Of a stretch of DNA of 64,000 nt, positions 14,001 to 25,559 are shown in pieces. Position numbers and translations under genes: made by a program. Location: NCBI RefSeq assembly GCF_009730915.1, contig NC_052496.1, positions 1,163,875 to 1,227,874 of the forward strand, given 5' to 3'. The notes beneath the pieces are model-generated. The model was given only the letters and a program-made list of their open reading frames with translations, was not told the DNA's origin and made no database searches. How positions within the stretch are numbered: position 1 is the stretch's first letter; each line of letters begins with the position of its first letter. Source of the DNA: Dioscorea cayenensis subsp. rotundata. Its lineage: Eukaryota; Streptophyta; Magnoliopsida; Dioscoreales; Dioscoreaceae.

Positions 14001-15407
14001 ATATCCTTCTTTTTCTCCATTCCCAATCCAAAATACGATGAGGAATGTGAAAATAAAGTTTGGATCGATGATCTCTTGCAAGATAGTCCGCAAGGATATT
14101 GTAAGACATCACTGTAAATCTCTCTGAAAAAGGAATATAAACAAAATAAAAACTTAGTTGGCTTCTTTGATAATTTATTCTTTTAGAAGAACAAATCAAA
14201 TATATATCACCAAAACAGGATAGTTTAAGCAATATGGTTGTAAGGGTGTTGTGACCCAATAAATGGAAGAATGAGACTCTCATGGTGGGCACATTCATCA
14301 AAGTATGTATCATGGCACCAGAGCTTCGAAGGTGCCTGAGTAGGTTGTTGAAGTAGGTCAATGAACAGATGGGACACACAAGTCTATGATAAGCATTCAC
14401 AGGTTTCAGTGCAAAAATTAGACAATTATTTACCCAAATCACATAAAGGACTTGGGACAGACAGCAGGGATACAGTTTTAGGCAGTTACAACACAGATAG
14501 TTTTCCCTGCTGGGAAGAACACTCATAGGTAAAGTTATTTATTGAGTTCACCCACTAGCACCATTAAAATAGAAGTCTTCAACTACTGTAATCATCATGA
14601 AACATCAATCAGCCTGTTTCACTAGTTTCAAGCTTCAGATAAGACATAGATGCATCATGCAGCAGGTCAAAGTAATGGTTTCAAAATCTCCAATAAGACG
14701 TGAGCAGTGACCTTTGACAAGGCCACTCTCCTCTAAATATCCCACTGAAAGGAAAACGAACCAAACTTCTAAGTATAACCACAACGTAAAGCTAGAATTA
14801 GAGTTCAAGAAGTTTTGACATAGGGCCATTAGAGATGGCATCGATTCAATTAACATAAAAAGGGAAACAGAGAGAATTTACATCAAGGAAAATTACCACA
14901 TTGAGGCGGGGGCTGCGACTGTGAGAAAACCCAATAACGGTGATCCGCTGGCTTTGGCTGCGGCGTTGGCCTCCTGAAGGGTGGAGGAAAAGGCCGATAG
15001 TATGGGGGAGGCTGACTAAATGGCGGCGGGGGGAAAGGAACGAAATTTGGCGGCGGTGGCCACGACTGGAAGGATTGGTATGGAGGTCCTCGAGGAACCC
15101 AAGCTTTCCCACTACAGCCGTGGCGGTACACAAAATTGGCATCACTCACGGTCCTGATATGCGAATCCCCGCTGACAAAACTACCGAAGCGACCTCCTCC
15201 ACCGTCCGACGGCGGGGGGTCGCAGAAGCCCCGGCACCATGGGTTCCGGCTTCGTGTCTGTAGAAAAATACAGCAATCAGAGTTGATACCTGGTTTGAGG
15301 GCCAAGGGGAGAAAGGAAGCTGGGATGCGCACCATTACCCTTACGTTAGCGCGGGAAAAGGACATGGCGGCGGAGAGGCATTGAAGATGATGAGATCCTA
15401 ATGGCAT
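8016..15407 (-). CDS. CCR4-6: CCR4-type poly(A) ribonuclease (carbon catabolite repressor 4 homolog 6-like)
   Basis: Mg-dependent 3'-5' exonuclease of the EEP family that shortens mRNA poly(A) tails. Fourteen exons: 14897-15407, 13957-14123, 13801-13866, 13352-13404, 13176-13257, 13010-13059, 12584-12674, 11160-11252, 10912-10944, 10728-10825, 9388-10603, 8835-8920, 8292-8376 and 8016-8123; all phases close (912 aa). EEP motifs in order: VMSYNILADYLA (about 174), EVDHFHDLEEEL (227), GDFNCTPK (364), FMGTVDYIWYSEGL (841) and KWGSDH (878); the catalytic Asn, Glu, Asp and His are present. The N-terminus is Pro-rich. Exon 9388-10603 alone adds 405 Ser/Asn/Asp-rich residues inside the nuclease domain, between the GDFN and DYIW motifs, as in homolog 6-type proteins. 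The start is uncertain: in-frame ATGs lie at 15575, 15407 and 15365. A TATA-like sequence just before 15575 makes 15407 or 15365 more likely. Confidence 0.9.
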
Positions 15408-15575
15408 AACCTTGTTATCAATATAGTTCAAGACGGGCAAAGGAGATGCGCAACATCGATCGCTCGATCGCGCGCGCCGCCCGGTGAGTTTCCAAGGATT
15501 GGCGCTTCGTTGGCGCTGGAGCTTGAGAGTATTCGGAAACGAAGAACCGCCGATCCCGAGGCAACCAACAATCAT

Positions 15576-17151
15576 GATCCGAGCGTCCGTATAAAATGTA
15601 TAATCCAGTTGCCGGGCTGGTCAATGTATAGATAGATGATATTCACCATTTAGTTTAATATATTTAAATGAGTGAAAAATTCAAACAAGTGTAAATCTTA
15701 AGGCTTGAGCTGGAGAGATGATTTTAGAAATATCTACCATTATTGTTTTAAATTTATCTACCGTAATTGATAATTTTTATTTAACATATAAGGTGCGACT
15801 AATCCATTTTTATTAAAATAAAATTATTTGCTTGGATAACAATAAATTTTATTACAGATTATACAAGGTTGGTTGCGTGCTTTCCTCTCATTTTTGTAAT
15901 TTATTTTCTAATAAAAATAAATAAATCATATTTCAATAAGACAAAAATTCCAATAATTATTTATTGTGAAAAATATTGTTATCCCAACCAAGTGTTTTTC
16001 TACTCTTTCTAGTAGCACTCTTCTCTGAAATATTTCTTGCATTTAAGGCATAAAATTCAGAATCTTAGTGGAACGCTGACACAAAAAATAAAAATGTTTA
16101 AAAAATCAATATTTTTCGCATAGAAGCCCCTCTATAAACATGCATTTATCTTTACTAATTTTGTAATTAATTTAATAATTTTTTATTTTTATTTTTTTTA
16201 ATAAATTAAGTGGCATGCATTTATCTTCACTAACTTTGTAATTAATTTAATTATTTTTTATTTTAAATTTTTTTTAATAAATTAAGGGCGACAGCTAGCC
16301 CCCCTCCAAAACCAGCTGCCCGACCCGTCCCGCTCCAACCACAGCCCGCATGGGCTGGTCCATTTAGGCCCGTCTCCAAACGGATCTATATAAAACCAAC
16401 CCAACCGATTTATTTTAATTGGTAAGGCGGGCCGACCTAGCGGGTTAGGCCCAAATCGACAGCTCTAATTGGAACCCAGAAAAATCAATTGTAATGTAAG
16501 GTATTCCTTAAATGACACATTCTTAAACTTAATTTTGGATTTCTCAATTTTTAATAAATATTGTCAAAAATAGCATTTAGACGTCAAGCATTTAATTTAT
16601 TAAAAAAAATCCCACCCTCAAGTCAAGACTTCCAACAGGAGTTATTTAAAAGATAGCAAAACGTCAAAATTTAGATAGCCGGACTTCTTTCTTTATTCAT
16701 TCTCCTTCAATCACGCATGTAATTCTTCCATTTGTGCAGCAGCTCTCACATGCAATCTTTTATGTAAAGCTCAACAAAAACGCATACAAAAAGCAAATAG
16801 AGAAATAAAAATGATATATATATAATAATTGATTGACTAGGATTTGCATGTGAATTAACAACATGGAGAGTAGCTAGCTCTAAACAAACTTCGAGCACTG
16901 ATCACATGATCATACAGCGAATCGGGCACAAAGACCAAGAGCTATCCACCGCTAAATTGCCGCTACACATGCCGGCCCCTGAATGAAAAGTCTATGTCAT
17001 ACCCTGCAAGCAAAGCAATTGTCAATTAATTTATAACGTCCGAGGAAACCTATGCAAAAAAATTAAGGAAAAAAATATATATATATATATCTAGAGAGAG
17101 AGAGAAAGAGAGCAACATTTATGAAATTATGTACTCCAATTACAATGGAAC
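15576..17151. other. Intergenic: CCR4 upstream region, tandem duplication, GC-rich island
   Basis: No gene is supported. The part next to 15576 should hold the deadenylase promoter (TATA-like stretch near 15593-15602 on the minus strand). A 75-bp tandem duplication lies at 16139-16287, followed at once by a GC-rich stretch rich in GGCCCG/CGGGCC words at about 16288-16475 that looks like the end of a transposable element. (TA)n and (GA)n runs lie at about 17077-17112. Confidence 0.5.
16139..16287. repeat. Tandem duplication, two ~75-bp AT-rich units
   Basis: Units start at 16139 and 16214, both with CATGCATTTATCTT and both ending in AATAAATTAAG plus a few G/T. They differ by a handful of substitutions, so this is an old local duplication. 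Confidence 0.75.
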
Positions 17152-17856
17152 TCACACTGCAAATTCAACGTTGATGACTGGAGCAGAGAGGGTGGAAATC
17201 TTCCGAAAGGCTTGTTTGGAGAGGACTATGGTGGTGTCGTTAGCCGAAGGGCTGGAATGCAGCACGGTGCCACGGTCAAGCACAAGTACCCGCACGGTGC
17301 TGTCCGCCAGACAAGCCCCTGGAGTAGCTGAGCTCAGGCACCGAACTATGTACTCACGGCCACAAGCAGCGCCATTGTCCCAGATCCCCTCACCTACAGC
17401 CGCAAACAAACTGTCCGCCGGGAACTGACCAGGGTCCCCATTAAAGCACGCCGTTGCTGTACCCGATCGATATATATATATATATTCATCCATCTCACCA
17501 AATTAACACGTATGCATGTGTGTACATATATGATGGTGCATGCAGTGGGTGTGTGTTATATATAAATATATATATATATATATATAGATGATCAATAGTA
17601 CTAATTTCATGATCCATTGATTAGTTCCAAATTAGAGGCCAGAATTATATATATGGCCTTCTGCTTTGATGAATAAAATGGGAATATATATATATATATA
17701 TATGTTGTGAAACTTACGGTTGTATGGAGGGCCGTAAGATGCAGCAGTCCCAACGTCTGCAAGCGTAGAGCAGGGCAGCAGTGACAGCACAATCATGAAC
17801 AGGAAGAACCATGGGAAAAAATGGTACTGGTGCTCAGGCTGAAAAATATTTGCCAT
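17152..17856 (-). CDS. EG45-like / plant natriuretic peptide-like secreted protein
   Basis: A 147-residue secreted protein of the expansin-like double-psi beta-barrel family without the expansin C-terminal domain; relatives act in the apoplast on water and ion balance. Two exons: 17718-17856 and 17152-17456, joined in phase across an intron with donor GTAAGTTTC. A signal peptide is clear (FFPWFFLFMIVLSLLPCSTLA), followed by GTAASYGPPYNPTACF, then LFAAVGEGIWDNGAACG and REYIVRC, the family's core blocks. It ends TIVLSKQAF...INVEF. Oddity: the usual VDRC...C segment before that block reads LDRGTVLHSS, so two conserved cysteines are absent and only four remain in the mature part. The last codons overlap a strong donor (GTGAGT), so a short extra 3' exon is possible but would add almost nothing. 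Confidence 0.85.
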
Positions 17857-19391
17857 TTCTCAACCTCGCGCAAGAGATATCTAGAGAGAGAGAGAGATAG
17901 ACAGATATATCTGTATCACTGTATGTGGTCGGTCAATGTCCTCCTCATTTAATAATAATTAATTAATTGTGAGGGGCACTGGAAGGAGAATTAAATAATG
18001 GCATTAATCATATTTAATGAATTAATAAAGAATTAATTAATGCCCCAAAAACTCCCATTGGGCACCATTCATATTGCGTATACTAGTACATATTGCGGTT
18101 ACTCAACCGTTCCTTAAATTAAAGCCAGCACGCTTCCCTGCCTCGATCCCGCCCAGGCAGGGAGATAGAGGTCAACAGGTCATTGTTTGTTTATTTATAT
18201 TTTTAAATATATATAGACTAGTCAATGATAATTTTATTAATTTTATTAATTTTATTAAAAATTTTATTATATTAACTATTGATACCACATGTGACCAATT
18301 ATTTCTTGGCTCACTTTTAATATATTTTAATAATTTATTCACTTTTATTTTATTTTTTATAAAAAATCGATAGAAAACCATAAATTAATAGAAGTTGTGT
18401 TAATTTGTTTAAAAGGAATTAGTCTCAATATTCTTTGCTTCTAATCTGATCAAATCTTTGCTTTGAATCATGTTTCACGAGACTTAACGTGCTAGCAATT
18501 AAAAGCAAAAGAATTAGAAATTAAGTCATCATCACTCTTTCATATGTAACTAGCTAGTTGGTAACATAGTTTCAAATTAGGGGGCCGGCCGGATGATCAA
18601 GTAAGAATTAGTAGTTAGTAGGTTAACATAGGTTAACAAACCAGACACACACGTCATGCCGATGAATTTATTTTACTTCTTTTTTTTCCTAAAATTTAGT
18701 TTTTGAGAAAATTGATTTTTACTCTTTCAATGGCTGAATCCCTGCCTTTCCACAGCTTCTGGAAGAGGGATGATTATTCAGAAGGAAAGCAACTGCATCT
18801 ATAGCAACCTTCCCATTCCAAATTAAAGAAGGGTACGTAAGTTAATTTTAACAACTCCATCATATATACTCATACTAGCTAGCATATAAAACAGACACAT
18901 TGATCTATATACACACAACAGGAGATGCAAACGAATATACATATATGTTCATATATACACAACGCTAATATACAATTATCTTGGATAAGGATTAATATTC
19001 AGCATATATATATATATTAGGAGTTGGAGGGAGAATCATATAAATTGGCATGCAGTGGTTGAAAGCATTGATAGTCAAAGCTAACCATTGATTAGTTGGT
19101 GTGATAAAAAAAAAATTTCGGTTATCAACTTTGTTTTATTTTGTATTATTTTATTCCTATTTTGTCAAGGTATTTTTTTTAAAAAAAAGAGTAAACTATA
19201 TTCATTAATATATTATAGTATTTAATATTTTTAATAACAGTTTGATTTTCTGATAAAAATTATATCATAATAACCATAAGCATGCACAAAAATATGTTTT
19301 TTAAGTAGAGAGTATGTGTGGCCATGCATGCACGTGGGGAAAGTGATCGGATGAGAATTAATGAGAAAAGAGATGACATGTGTACAATAAA
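17857..19391. other. Intergenic, upstream of the EG45-like gene
   Basis: A (GA)n tract at about 17881-17897 probably lies in or near the leader of the EG45-like gene. The rest is AT-rich with repeated ATTTTATTAATTTTATTAA-like words near 18230-18265 and (TA)n blocks. I see no gene. Confidence 0.4.
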
Positions 19392-19812
19392 GGGTAATTT
19401 TTCATGTGGTCACCATGTTATGGCTGATTTTCATTTTGGTCATTGTGTTTCAATTTGTATCTTTTTGGTCATTAGATATTGATTTGTTTTCATCGGAATA
19501 ACGTTTGGGGTTTTCCGGCCAATTTTAAATGATGTGGCAGTCGGAAATGCCACGTTGTTTTATTTTAATATTTTCTTTCATCATAGCTGGAGAGAGCACA
19601 TCAGCCGGATGCTGACTCAACTTACTTAATCCTGAAAATAAAGTAAGCGATGTGGCATTTCCGACTGCCACATCATTTAAAATTGACCGAAAAACCCCAA
19701 GTGATCTCTTGGTGAAAACAATTCAATATCGAATGACAAATAAGGTAGAAATTGAAACACAATAACCAAAATGAAAATCAGTCATAACACGGTGACCACA
19801 TGAAAAATTTCC
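19392..19812. mobile_element. Foldback (inverted-repeat) MITE-like element, ~420 bp
   Basis: Left arm 19392-19553 and right arm 19652-19812 are imperfect reverse complements over about 160 bp. The outer ends are GGGTAATTTTTCATGTGGTC and its complement near 19789-19812; the inner ends are GTGGCAGTCGGAAATGCCAC and its complement at 19652. The spacer is about 98 bp with no ORF. A target duplication was not resolved. Non-autonomous, transposon-like; the superfamily is not assigned. Confidence 0.75.
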
Positions 19813-19913
19813 CCGCACAGTAAGTTGGGATATATAACATGGTCTATAACCTATTTTAAGTACAAAGATAAAGTAGTAAAGGCCAAAACACATGACACTC
19901 TTAATATTAGAGT

Positions 19914-19915
19914 AC

Positions 19916-19984
<69 letters not shown>
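19914..19984. repeat. (TA)n microsatellite
   Basis: About 70 bp of TA with a few CA interruptions, the longest of many TA tracts in the window. It abuts the LTR-like fragment that starts at 19985. Confidence 0.95.
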
Positions 19985-19985
<1 letters not shown>

Positions 19986-20760
19986 CACGCCCCAAACTCG
20001 GCTTGTCGGACCCGATGCGTCGGCAATCAGCCTCATACCCATAAGGTGTGGACCCTGTAGCCATGCAAGAACCCAGAGCTTGTCTTAAAACAAAATATAC
20101 AATCTAATATAACTGTAAATTCCAAAAGTCAAAGTCCTAAATATACAAAATTTACAAAATACAAGATTAGAGTTTACAATACAAACAAAGAAATTTGAGC
20201 TCAAACTACACAAGGGTCAAGTAAGTTTGCTACTTGTTTACTCCTAGTAAGCTATTATACTCCTGATCTGAAAAAAAAAAAAAATTAACAACCAGATTAT
20301 GAGCTTGGCAGCCCAATAAGTAACTCACTAAAAAAATCGGGATCATGTAGAGTTTCAAATATTCAAAATCATGAATGAATAATAAAACATAGATAATGTT
20401 TGCAAAACATATTTCGACAAATCAGACTGAGTCAACGGAATACAAATTATATGATATTAAAAAATATGTCTCCTAATTTACTATAGCTAAAACAAAATAT
20501 CAGAGATCATTTGTTTAAACTCAGGTGACCCAAGCCAAAATTTCAAAGCTCATTTGTTTATCCTCGGTGACCAGAGCCAGATTATCAAAAACTGTTATTT
20601 TTCACCAACGACATGGTCCAAAACTATAGTCCCTTATCAGAGTTTTATGTCGACATGGTCAGTGTTTAATCACCGGTGACAGCACTGACAGGGCTAGTGC
20701 TTAGTTTATCAGAGTTTTATGTCGACATGGTCAGTGTTTAATCACCGCTATAAGGATACT
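19985..20760 (-). mobile_element. LTR-like fragment, copy A
   Basis: It starts on the plus strand with TCACGCCCC and shares ordered blocks with copy B at 22198: ACCCATAAGGT, CTGATCTGAAAA, ATGAGCTTG..A(T)CCCA(A/G)TAAG, then GGTGACC..AGCCAGA and GTCGACATGGT. Read on the minus strand it ends GGGGCGTGA, like LTRs of plant Ty3/gypsy elements ending in CGTGACA. No internal gag-pol sequence is seen, so it is a solo LTR or fragment. The family assignment is inference. Confidence 0.55.
20634..20747. repeat. 42-bp direct repeat inside LTR-like copy A
   Basis: A 42-bp sequence containing GTCGACATGGTCAGTG occurs at 20634-20675 and again, apparently identical, at 20706-20747 (72-bp offset). Copy B has only one counterpart. 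Confidence 0.8.
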
Positions 20761-21030
20761 AAACACATTTATATAACTTATAGCGCCCAAAATGTTCCAC
20801 CGCTATAAAATTTATAGTGACAAATATTTCCATCGTTACAGATAATTGTGCAGCTCTAACCCTAATAGATGGGATAGCGGCAAAAATGTATATTTATCGC
20901 AAAAAAACATATAGCGACCAAGAATTTAGTTGCTAATTGGATATCCGCGCTATAGTGGTATTAGGGCTAAAATGGGGCTTATAGCGACAGACTTTTTCCA
21001 CTGCTATAAATCTTATTTCTTACAATTTGA
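20748..21030. mobile_element. CACTA-like subterminal repeat fragment
   Basis: Several short motifs of the form TATAGCGRC / ACCGCTATAA occur in both orientations (near 20740, 20780, 20803, 20916, 20978 and 21000). Such arrays are typical of the subterminal region of plant CACTA-type DNA transposons. No terminal CACTA motif or transposase is seen, so this is a remnant. Confidence 0.45.
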
Positions 21031-22197
21031 GGTGGAGATGAGGTAGAATCACTAGGATACGATAGATAGGGTTCAACATAAAAACATAAGATATTAAACA
21101 AATAGGAAATATTAATATAAACATATGTATTTAAAATTTAAATTTTAAGTTTAAGTTTAGCAGCTGGGCTGGGATCTAATTAAGGAGTGGGTTCCACAGT
21201 TAAACTTTCGGCATTTATATTATGAGGACTGACTGACCAACGACAACTTGCTGCCCAAAAGAACACTTTTACCTGCAGGTGCATGCGCATGTGAAATTTG
21301 ATAGGTGTTTCTTTATAGCTGATATAAAACCTTTTTTTAGTAACATCATAAACTTGATATAAATAAACACATTTATGTTTAGATGATAAGAGTCAAGCAT
21401 ACATCTGAATGAGGTAATTCATTAATAATTCAACCAGCCTCAATTAAAGAAAGTTGTTCACAAGGATGACTATCGATCGGCAGTGATTTTGGGATTGACA
21501 ATATATAATAAATAGTTCTACAATCAACAAAAGGAAACATTAAAGTCAATTTTTGTGGAGTACAATAGACAAAATCAAAGGTTGGCATTAAATCTGCATT
21601 CACTAACCATAAAAAGCACTTAAGACACGCATGCATGAAGATTCAACATCAATAACAGTTACCATATATATATAGATATATATATATATCAGGAATGGTG
21701 AATCAGTGAATGTGAGTTACTACTTATGAATCAAGATTCATGAACATTGTCTGAGGAGCAAAACATATGCACTTATAAGCATCTCCATACTGCATACCTT
21801 TGGACCTCATCAAGCTAACATGCTGGAACCTGTGAGCATATTAATTTATACGAGCGTATTATATGAGAAAAATATATATGATGAAACACTTTGATTGTTA
21901 ATATATATATATATATATATATATCCGGCCAGGATCTGTATTGTGTTTCACGTTTGTCTGGAATGCAGCTGTGGAAATTAATCTGTGTTGGGGGATCTCC
22001 ACCTAATCACTCGGTAGCCTAATTAACACATATATGGTTGTTTTCTTTTATAGCCAGACAATTAACCAGAATTCTATGGGGAAATCAAGATGAAGTGATC
22101 ACTTGAGATAGAATCTTCATGGCAACCTCATTGCTTGTTAATCATTATAATATATATGTAAATTACATCACAAATATCACAAATTGTGCATGCGTGC
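21031..22197. other. Intergenic, no gene recognised
   Basis: AT-rich spacer with (TA)n runs near 21664-21690 and 21900-21924. No coding potential that I can support on either strand. Confidence 0.4.
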
Positions 22198-22930
22198 TGT
22201 CACGCCCCGAGCCCAAGGCATTGACAAACGGCCGTATACCCATAAGGTCGAGACCCAATGGACATACCATGCCTCAATATCTGTCTTACAAAAATAAGAT
22301 ATAACAAGGTAATAACATCACAAGAACATAAGAATTTAAGGGATACAATAACTAGGTTCACAATTATGATACATGGAAACTAAAAGTACAAGGTTCAAAA
22401 CTTAAACAATTAACAGATCCAAGTTCACAACAGAAAGACTATTTACATGATAACCAACTGGTGTTCGCTGAACGGTCTCCGCTAAGCTATCCCCCACACA
22501 CTTACTTCTGATCTGAAAAGGATAAAATCAATGTTTATGAGCTTGACATCCCAGTAAGCAACCATTAAAAATATAGGGATCACAAAGCTCAATAATTTCA
22601 CAAAACATGCTTAAGTGTAATATTGTACAATAAGTATCAGAAATAAAACTCAGAATTCAGAGTATTTCAACAAGCAAAATTTTTCAAACAAATAAGTATG
22701 CGCATGCGGGTCCACCAATTAACTAATGTCAAAAACAAAACCACATAATTCATATATTTAAACTCGGTGACCCGAGTCAGAGTGTCAGAGTTCATCTATT
22801 TACCCTCGATGATCCGAGCCAGATTTTCAGAGGCCGTTATTCTCCACCAACCGAACGGTGTGAAACTAATTTCTTATCAGAGTCAGAGTATGTGTCGACA
22901 TGGTTACTATATCAAAATATGTCCGGTCCA
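22198..22930 (-). mobile_element. LTR-like fragment, copy B
   Basis: On the minus strand it ends GGGGCGTGACA, the common terminal form of gypsy-type LTRs, with TG...CA polarity. It shares ordered blocks with copy A about 2.2 kb away. The other end was not located: similarity to copy A fades near 22930, though the element may run on to about 23.6 kb. No target duplication was found. Confidence 0.55.
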
Positions 22931-25500
22931 AAATCATTGTCAATGCAGAAATAATAAAATTCGGTGATCCTTTTTTTTCTAATGAAAAATAATTCTAATT
23001 ATTACAAAACGATAATGACTTAACTTAGTCAATAATTAAATTACAATAGTCATAATCTAATCCAAAAAAACAAATAACGAACACAATTTAAGTACACATA
23101 GTTGACAGCTCAATGATTAATTCGGTAAATGCTTAAGTATACAAAGAACCCCTCACTGAGTTTATGGTTAACAAATTTAATAGTAAATTTTATTTCAAAA
23201 AATTTAATAGTGAATTTCAAACAATTCAGTGATTCACAAATAACAAAGGTTTATATAGATTTCAAATAATAATAATAATAATAATAATAATAAAGTATAT
23301 CATATAATAATTAACTGAAAGTTGCTGACAGAACATGTGATATAATTAATTAAATTATTAGAGATTAATCAGTTAAATAAACCAATAAACACATGAAAGA
23401 TTTGTAAATTCTGACAATGATGGTATGCACATCAGTCAAAACAAAAGGTATTAAATTAACCTATCATTCTTTCAACAGTAAACTCAAAGTAATTAAATAA
23501 TTATGTAGATCATTGTCGGTAATCAAAATTTAATGTATACATATATATATATATATATGTTTATATGTGGTTTACTTACCTGAAAAATCTCTTACCCTAA
23601 AATCAGAATTCGAAGAAAGGCCCTAAAACATGAACATTACATCTTGACTTAGAATTCCCAGCTTAAATAATACAATAACCATTGGCTAGCAATCAACAAG
23701 CCTCTAAAATATTAAATAGGCAAGTTTATAAAATAATCTATGACCAAGATCAACCCTAAATATAAAATTAACCAGTTACCAATGATTTAACTACTATTCA
23801 TAACAGGGATGTACCATGTATTAAATCTTATAATGACAGAAAATTTTATAACAATTAATACTTACAGTATACATATATGTATATCTACACACACCTTTAC
23901 AATTTGGGCCGCATAACTGAAGAATCATTCCAGCCACCAATTTGGTATATATATATATATATATGTAAACAAAGTACAAGACTTCAATTAAACATGTGCA
24001 TTCAATGGATAGCATGGTTACTCTTAACTTAACAATAACACTGTTGACAACCTATACTAGCTTTTGAAAATAACAATGTAATTGATGAAATTACTAGCCA
24101 CTCACTACAACAGAGATCAAAGTGCATGCTTCTTCTTTTATATATATATATATATACACACACACTAGCCACTCATCTAAAATAGAGATCAAATAGAGAT
24201 TAAAGTGGCGGCTTAAAAGAAGAATCCTGAAATTATTCACTAACTACAAAATTTATGACACAAGCCATGCTCGTTCACATCTAGTCCAGCATGCAAGCTT
24301 CCACCTATTTTTATAAAACAAAGTTACATAGTTTATCTATTTTTATTTAAAAATAAAATTTATATGCATAAACCGGGGAGGCAAATATAGCAAATATATA
24401 TGTGATAGCGTCAAGATTCTTTCTTAATTTGTCAAAAGTTAAATTATTCAATACATAAGATCACAACCTTGCCGAATGTGTGTACGTAATTTATTTATAG
24501 AAGTTTGTTGGGCTTGCACAAAACATTAAAGAAGGCATCAGGCTTGCCATTTATGAACATTTCAAATTTTAAAAAAAAAAAGAAAAAAGAAAAGAGAAAA
24601 CAAACAATTGCATTGTTAGAATGTTACATTGAATAGTGGATGAGCATACATGGATGCAAGGAGTCACACTTAATATATGAAAGGGTAGGTATTAGTTTAG
24701 AGTTGAATCCCAACAACATGAAAGAATAGAGTTACACCAAAAGACGAAAAAATATAGTTATGCTGACATACAAAATACAAAATTTAACTCATCACACTCC
24801 TCATATAAAAAACTTTGTCTTTATTTTTAATGAAAGTGAATTGATCCTAAGCCAATTATATTTTACTACTAGCACTTAATTAAGTTACTTCATCTCCATT
24901 TCTGTGCAATTTGAAAATAAACATAATGGCCGGTTCTAATATCACATTCATTTACCAATGCAATTCTTAAATTATTTATACTTTATTATTATTATTTAAT
25001 AAAAATAGATAAACTACTTTCATTAATTTAGGCATGATATAATTCACTTAGATAGAATATTAAAATAATCATTTTGATTTAATTAAAGTGGTTTATCCAC
25101 CTTTTCACAAAAACAAAAAAAAAATTGAAATAAATATATATGCTTTTCCACAAAATCTTATCATGGTCATGAATCTACAACCCAAACTATCATTTTACCT
25201 TTTTTATAATTCCATAATCAATTCATTTCAATCTCATACCAAAAGAAAATTAATTTTTAAATTAATTTTATTCCACTAATTTTTTTATTTAAATATGAAT
25301 AAATCATAAATTTATTGAAATAAATCTTGTCCCACTAATTACACTTTACCAAAGAAAAAAAAATTTGTAGCATGCATGACAACGAGAAGAGGATTTCATA
25401 AAAAAAAATGAAAATAGTTGACAGTACAATCAATAATGGATGTAAAGTAGCTTAAAAAAATGTAGATATAAAAAAGTAGGGCCCAGCACGAGTCGCGGGG
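22931..25500. other. Intergenic, repeat-rich, upstream of BOR
   Basis: AT-rich DNA with (ATA)n near 23266-23292 and (TA)n at about 23541-23559, 23943-23963 and 24140-24156. No open frame here has recognisable family motifs. From about 25.5 kb the sequence turns pyrimidine-rich and leads into the BOR leader. Confidence 0.4.
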
Positions 25501-25559
25501 GATTTTAAAAAGGGTGTGTTTCCCGGCAAACAAAGGGCTGGCATTGCTCCCTCTCCCTT

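Noticed and set aside
15250-15290. Possible 33-nt intron (GGTATCAAC...TTCTACAG) in the first deadenylase exon
   Set aside because: Too short for a plant intron, and reading through keeps the frame open.
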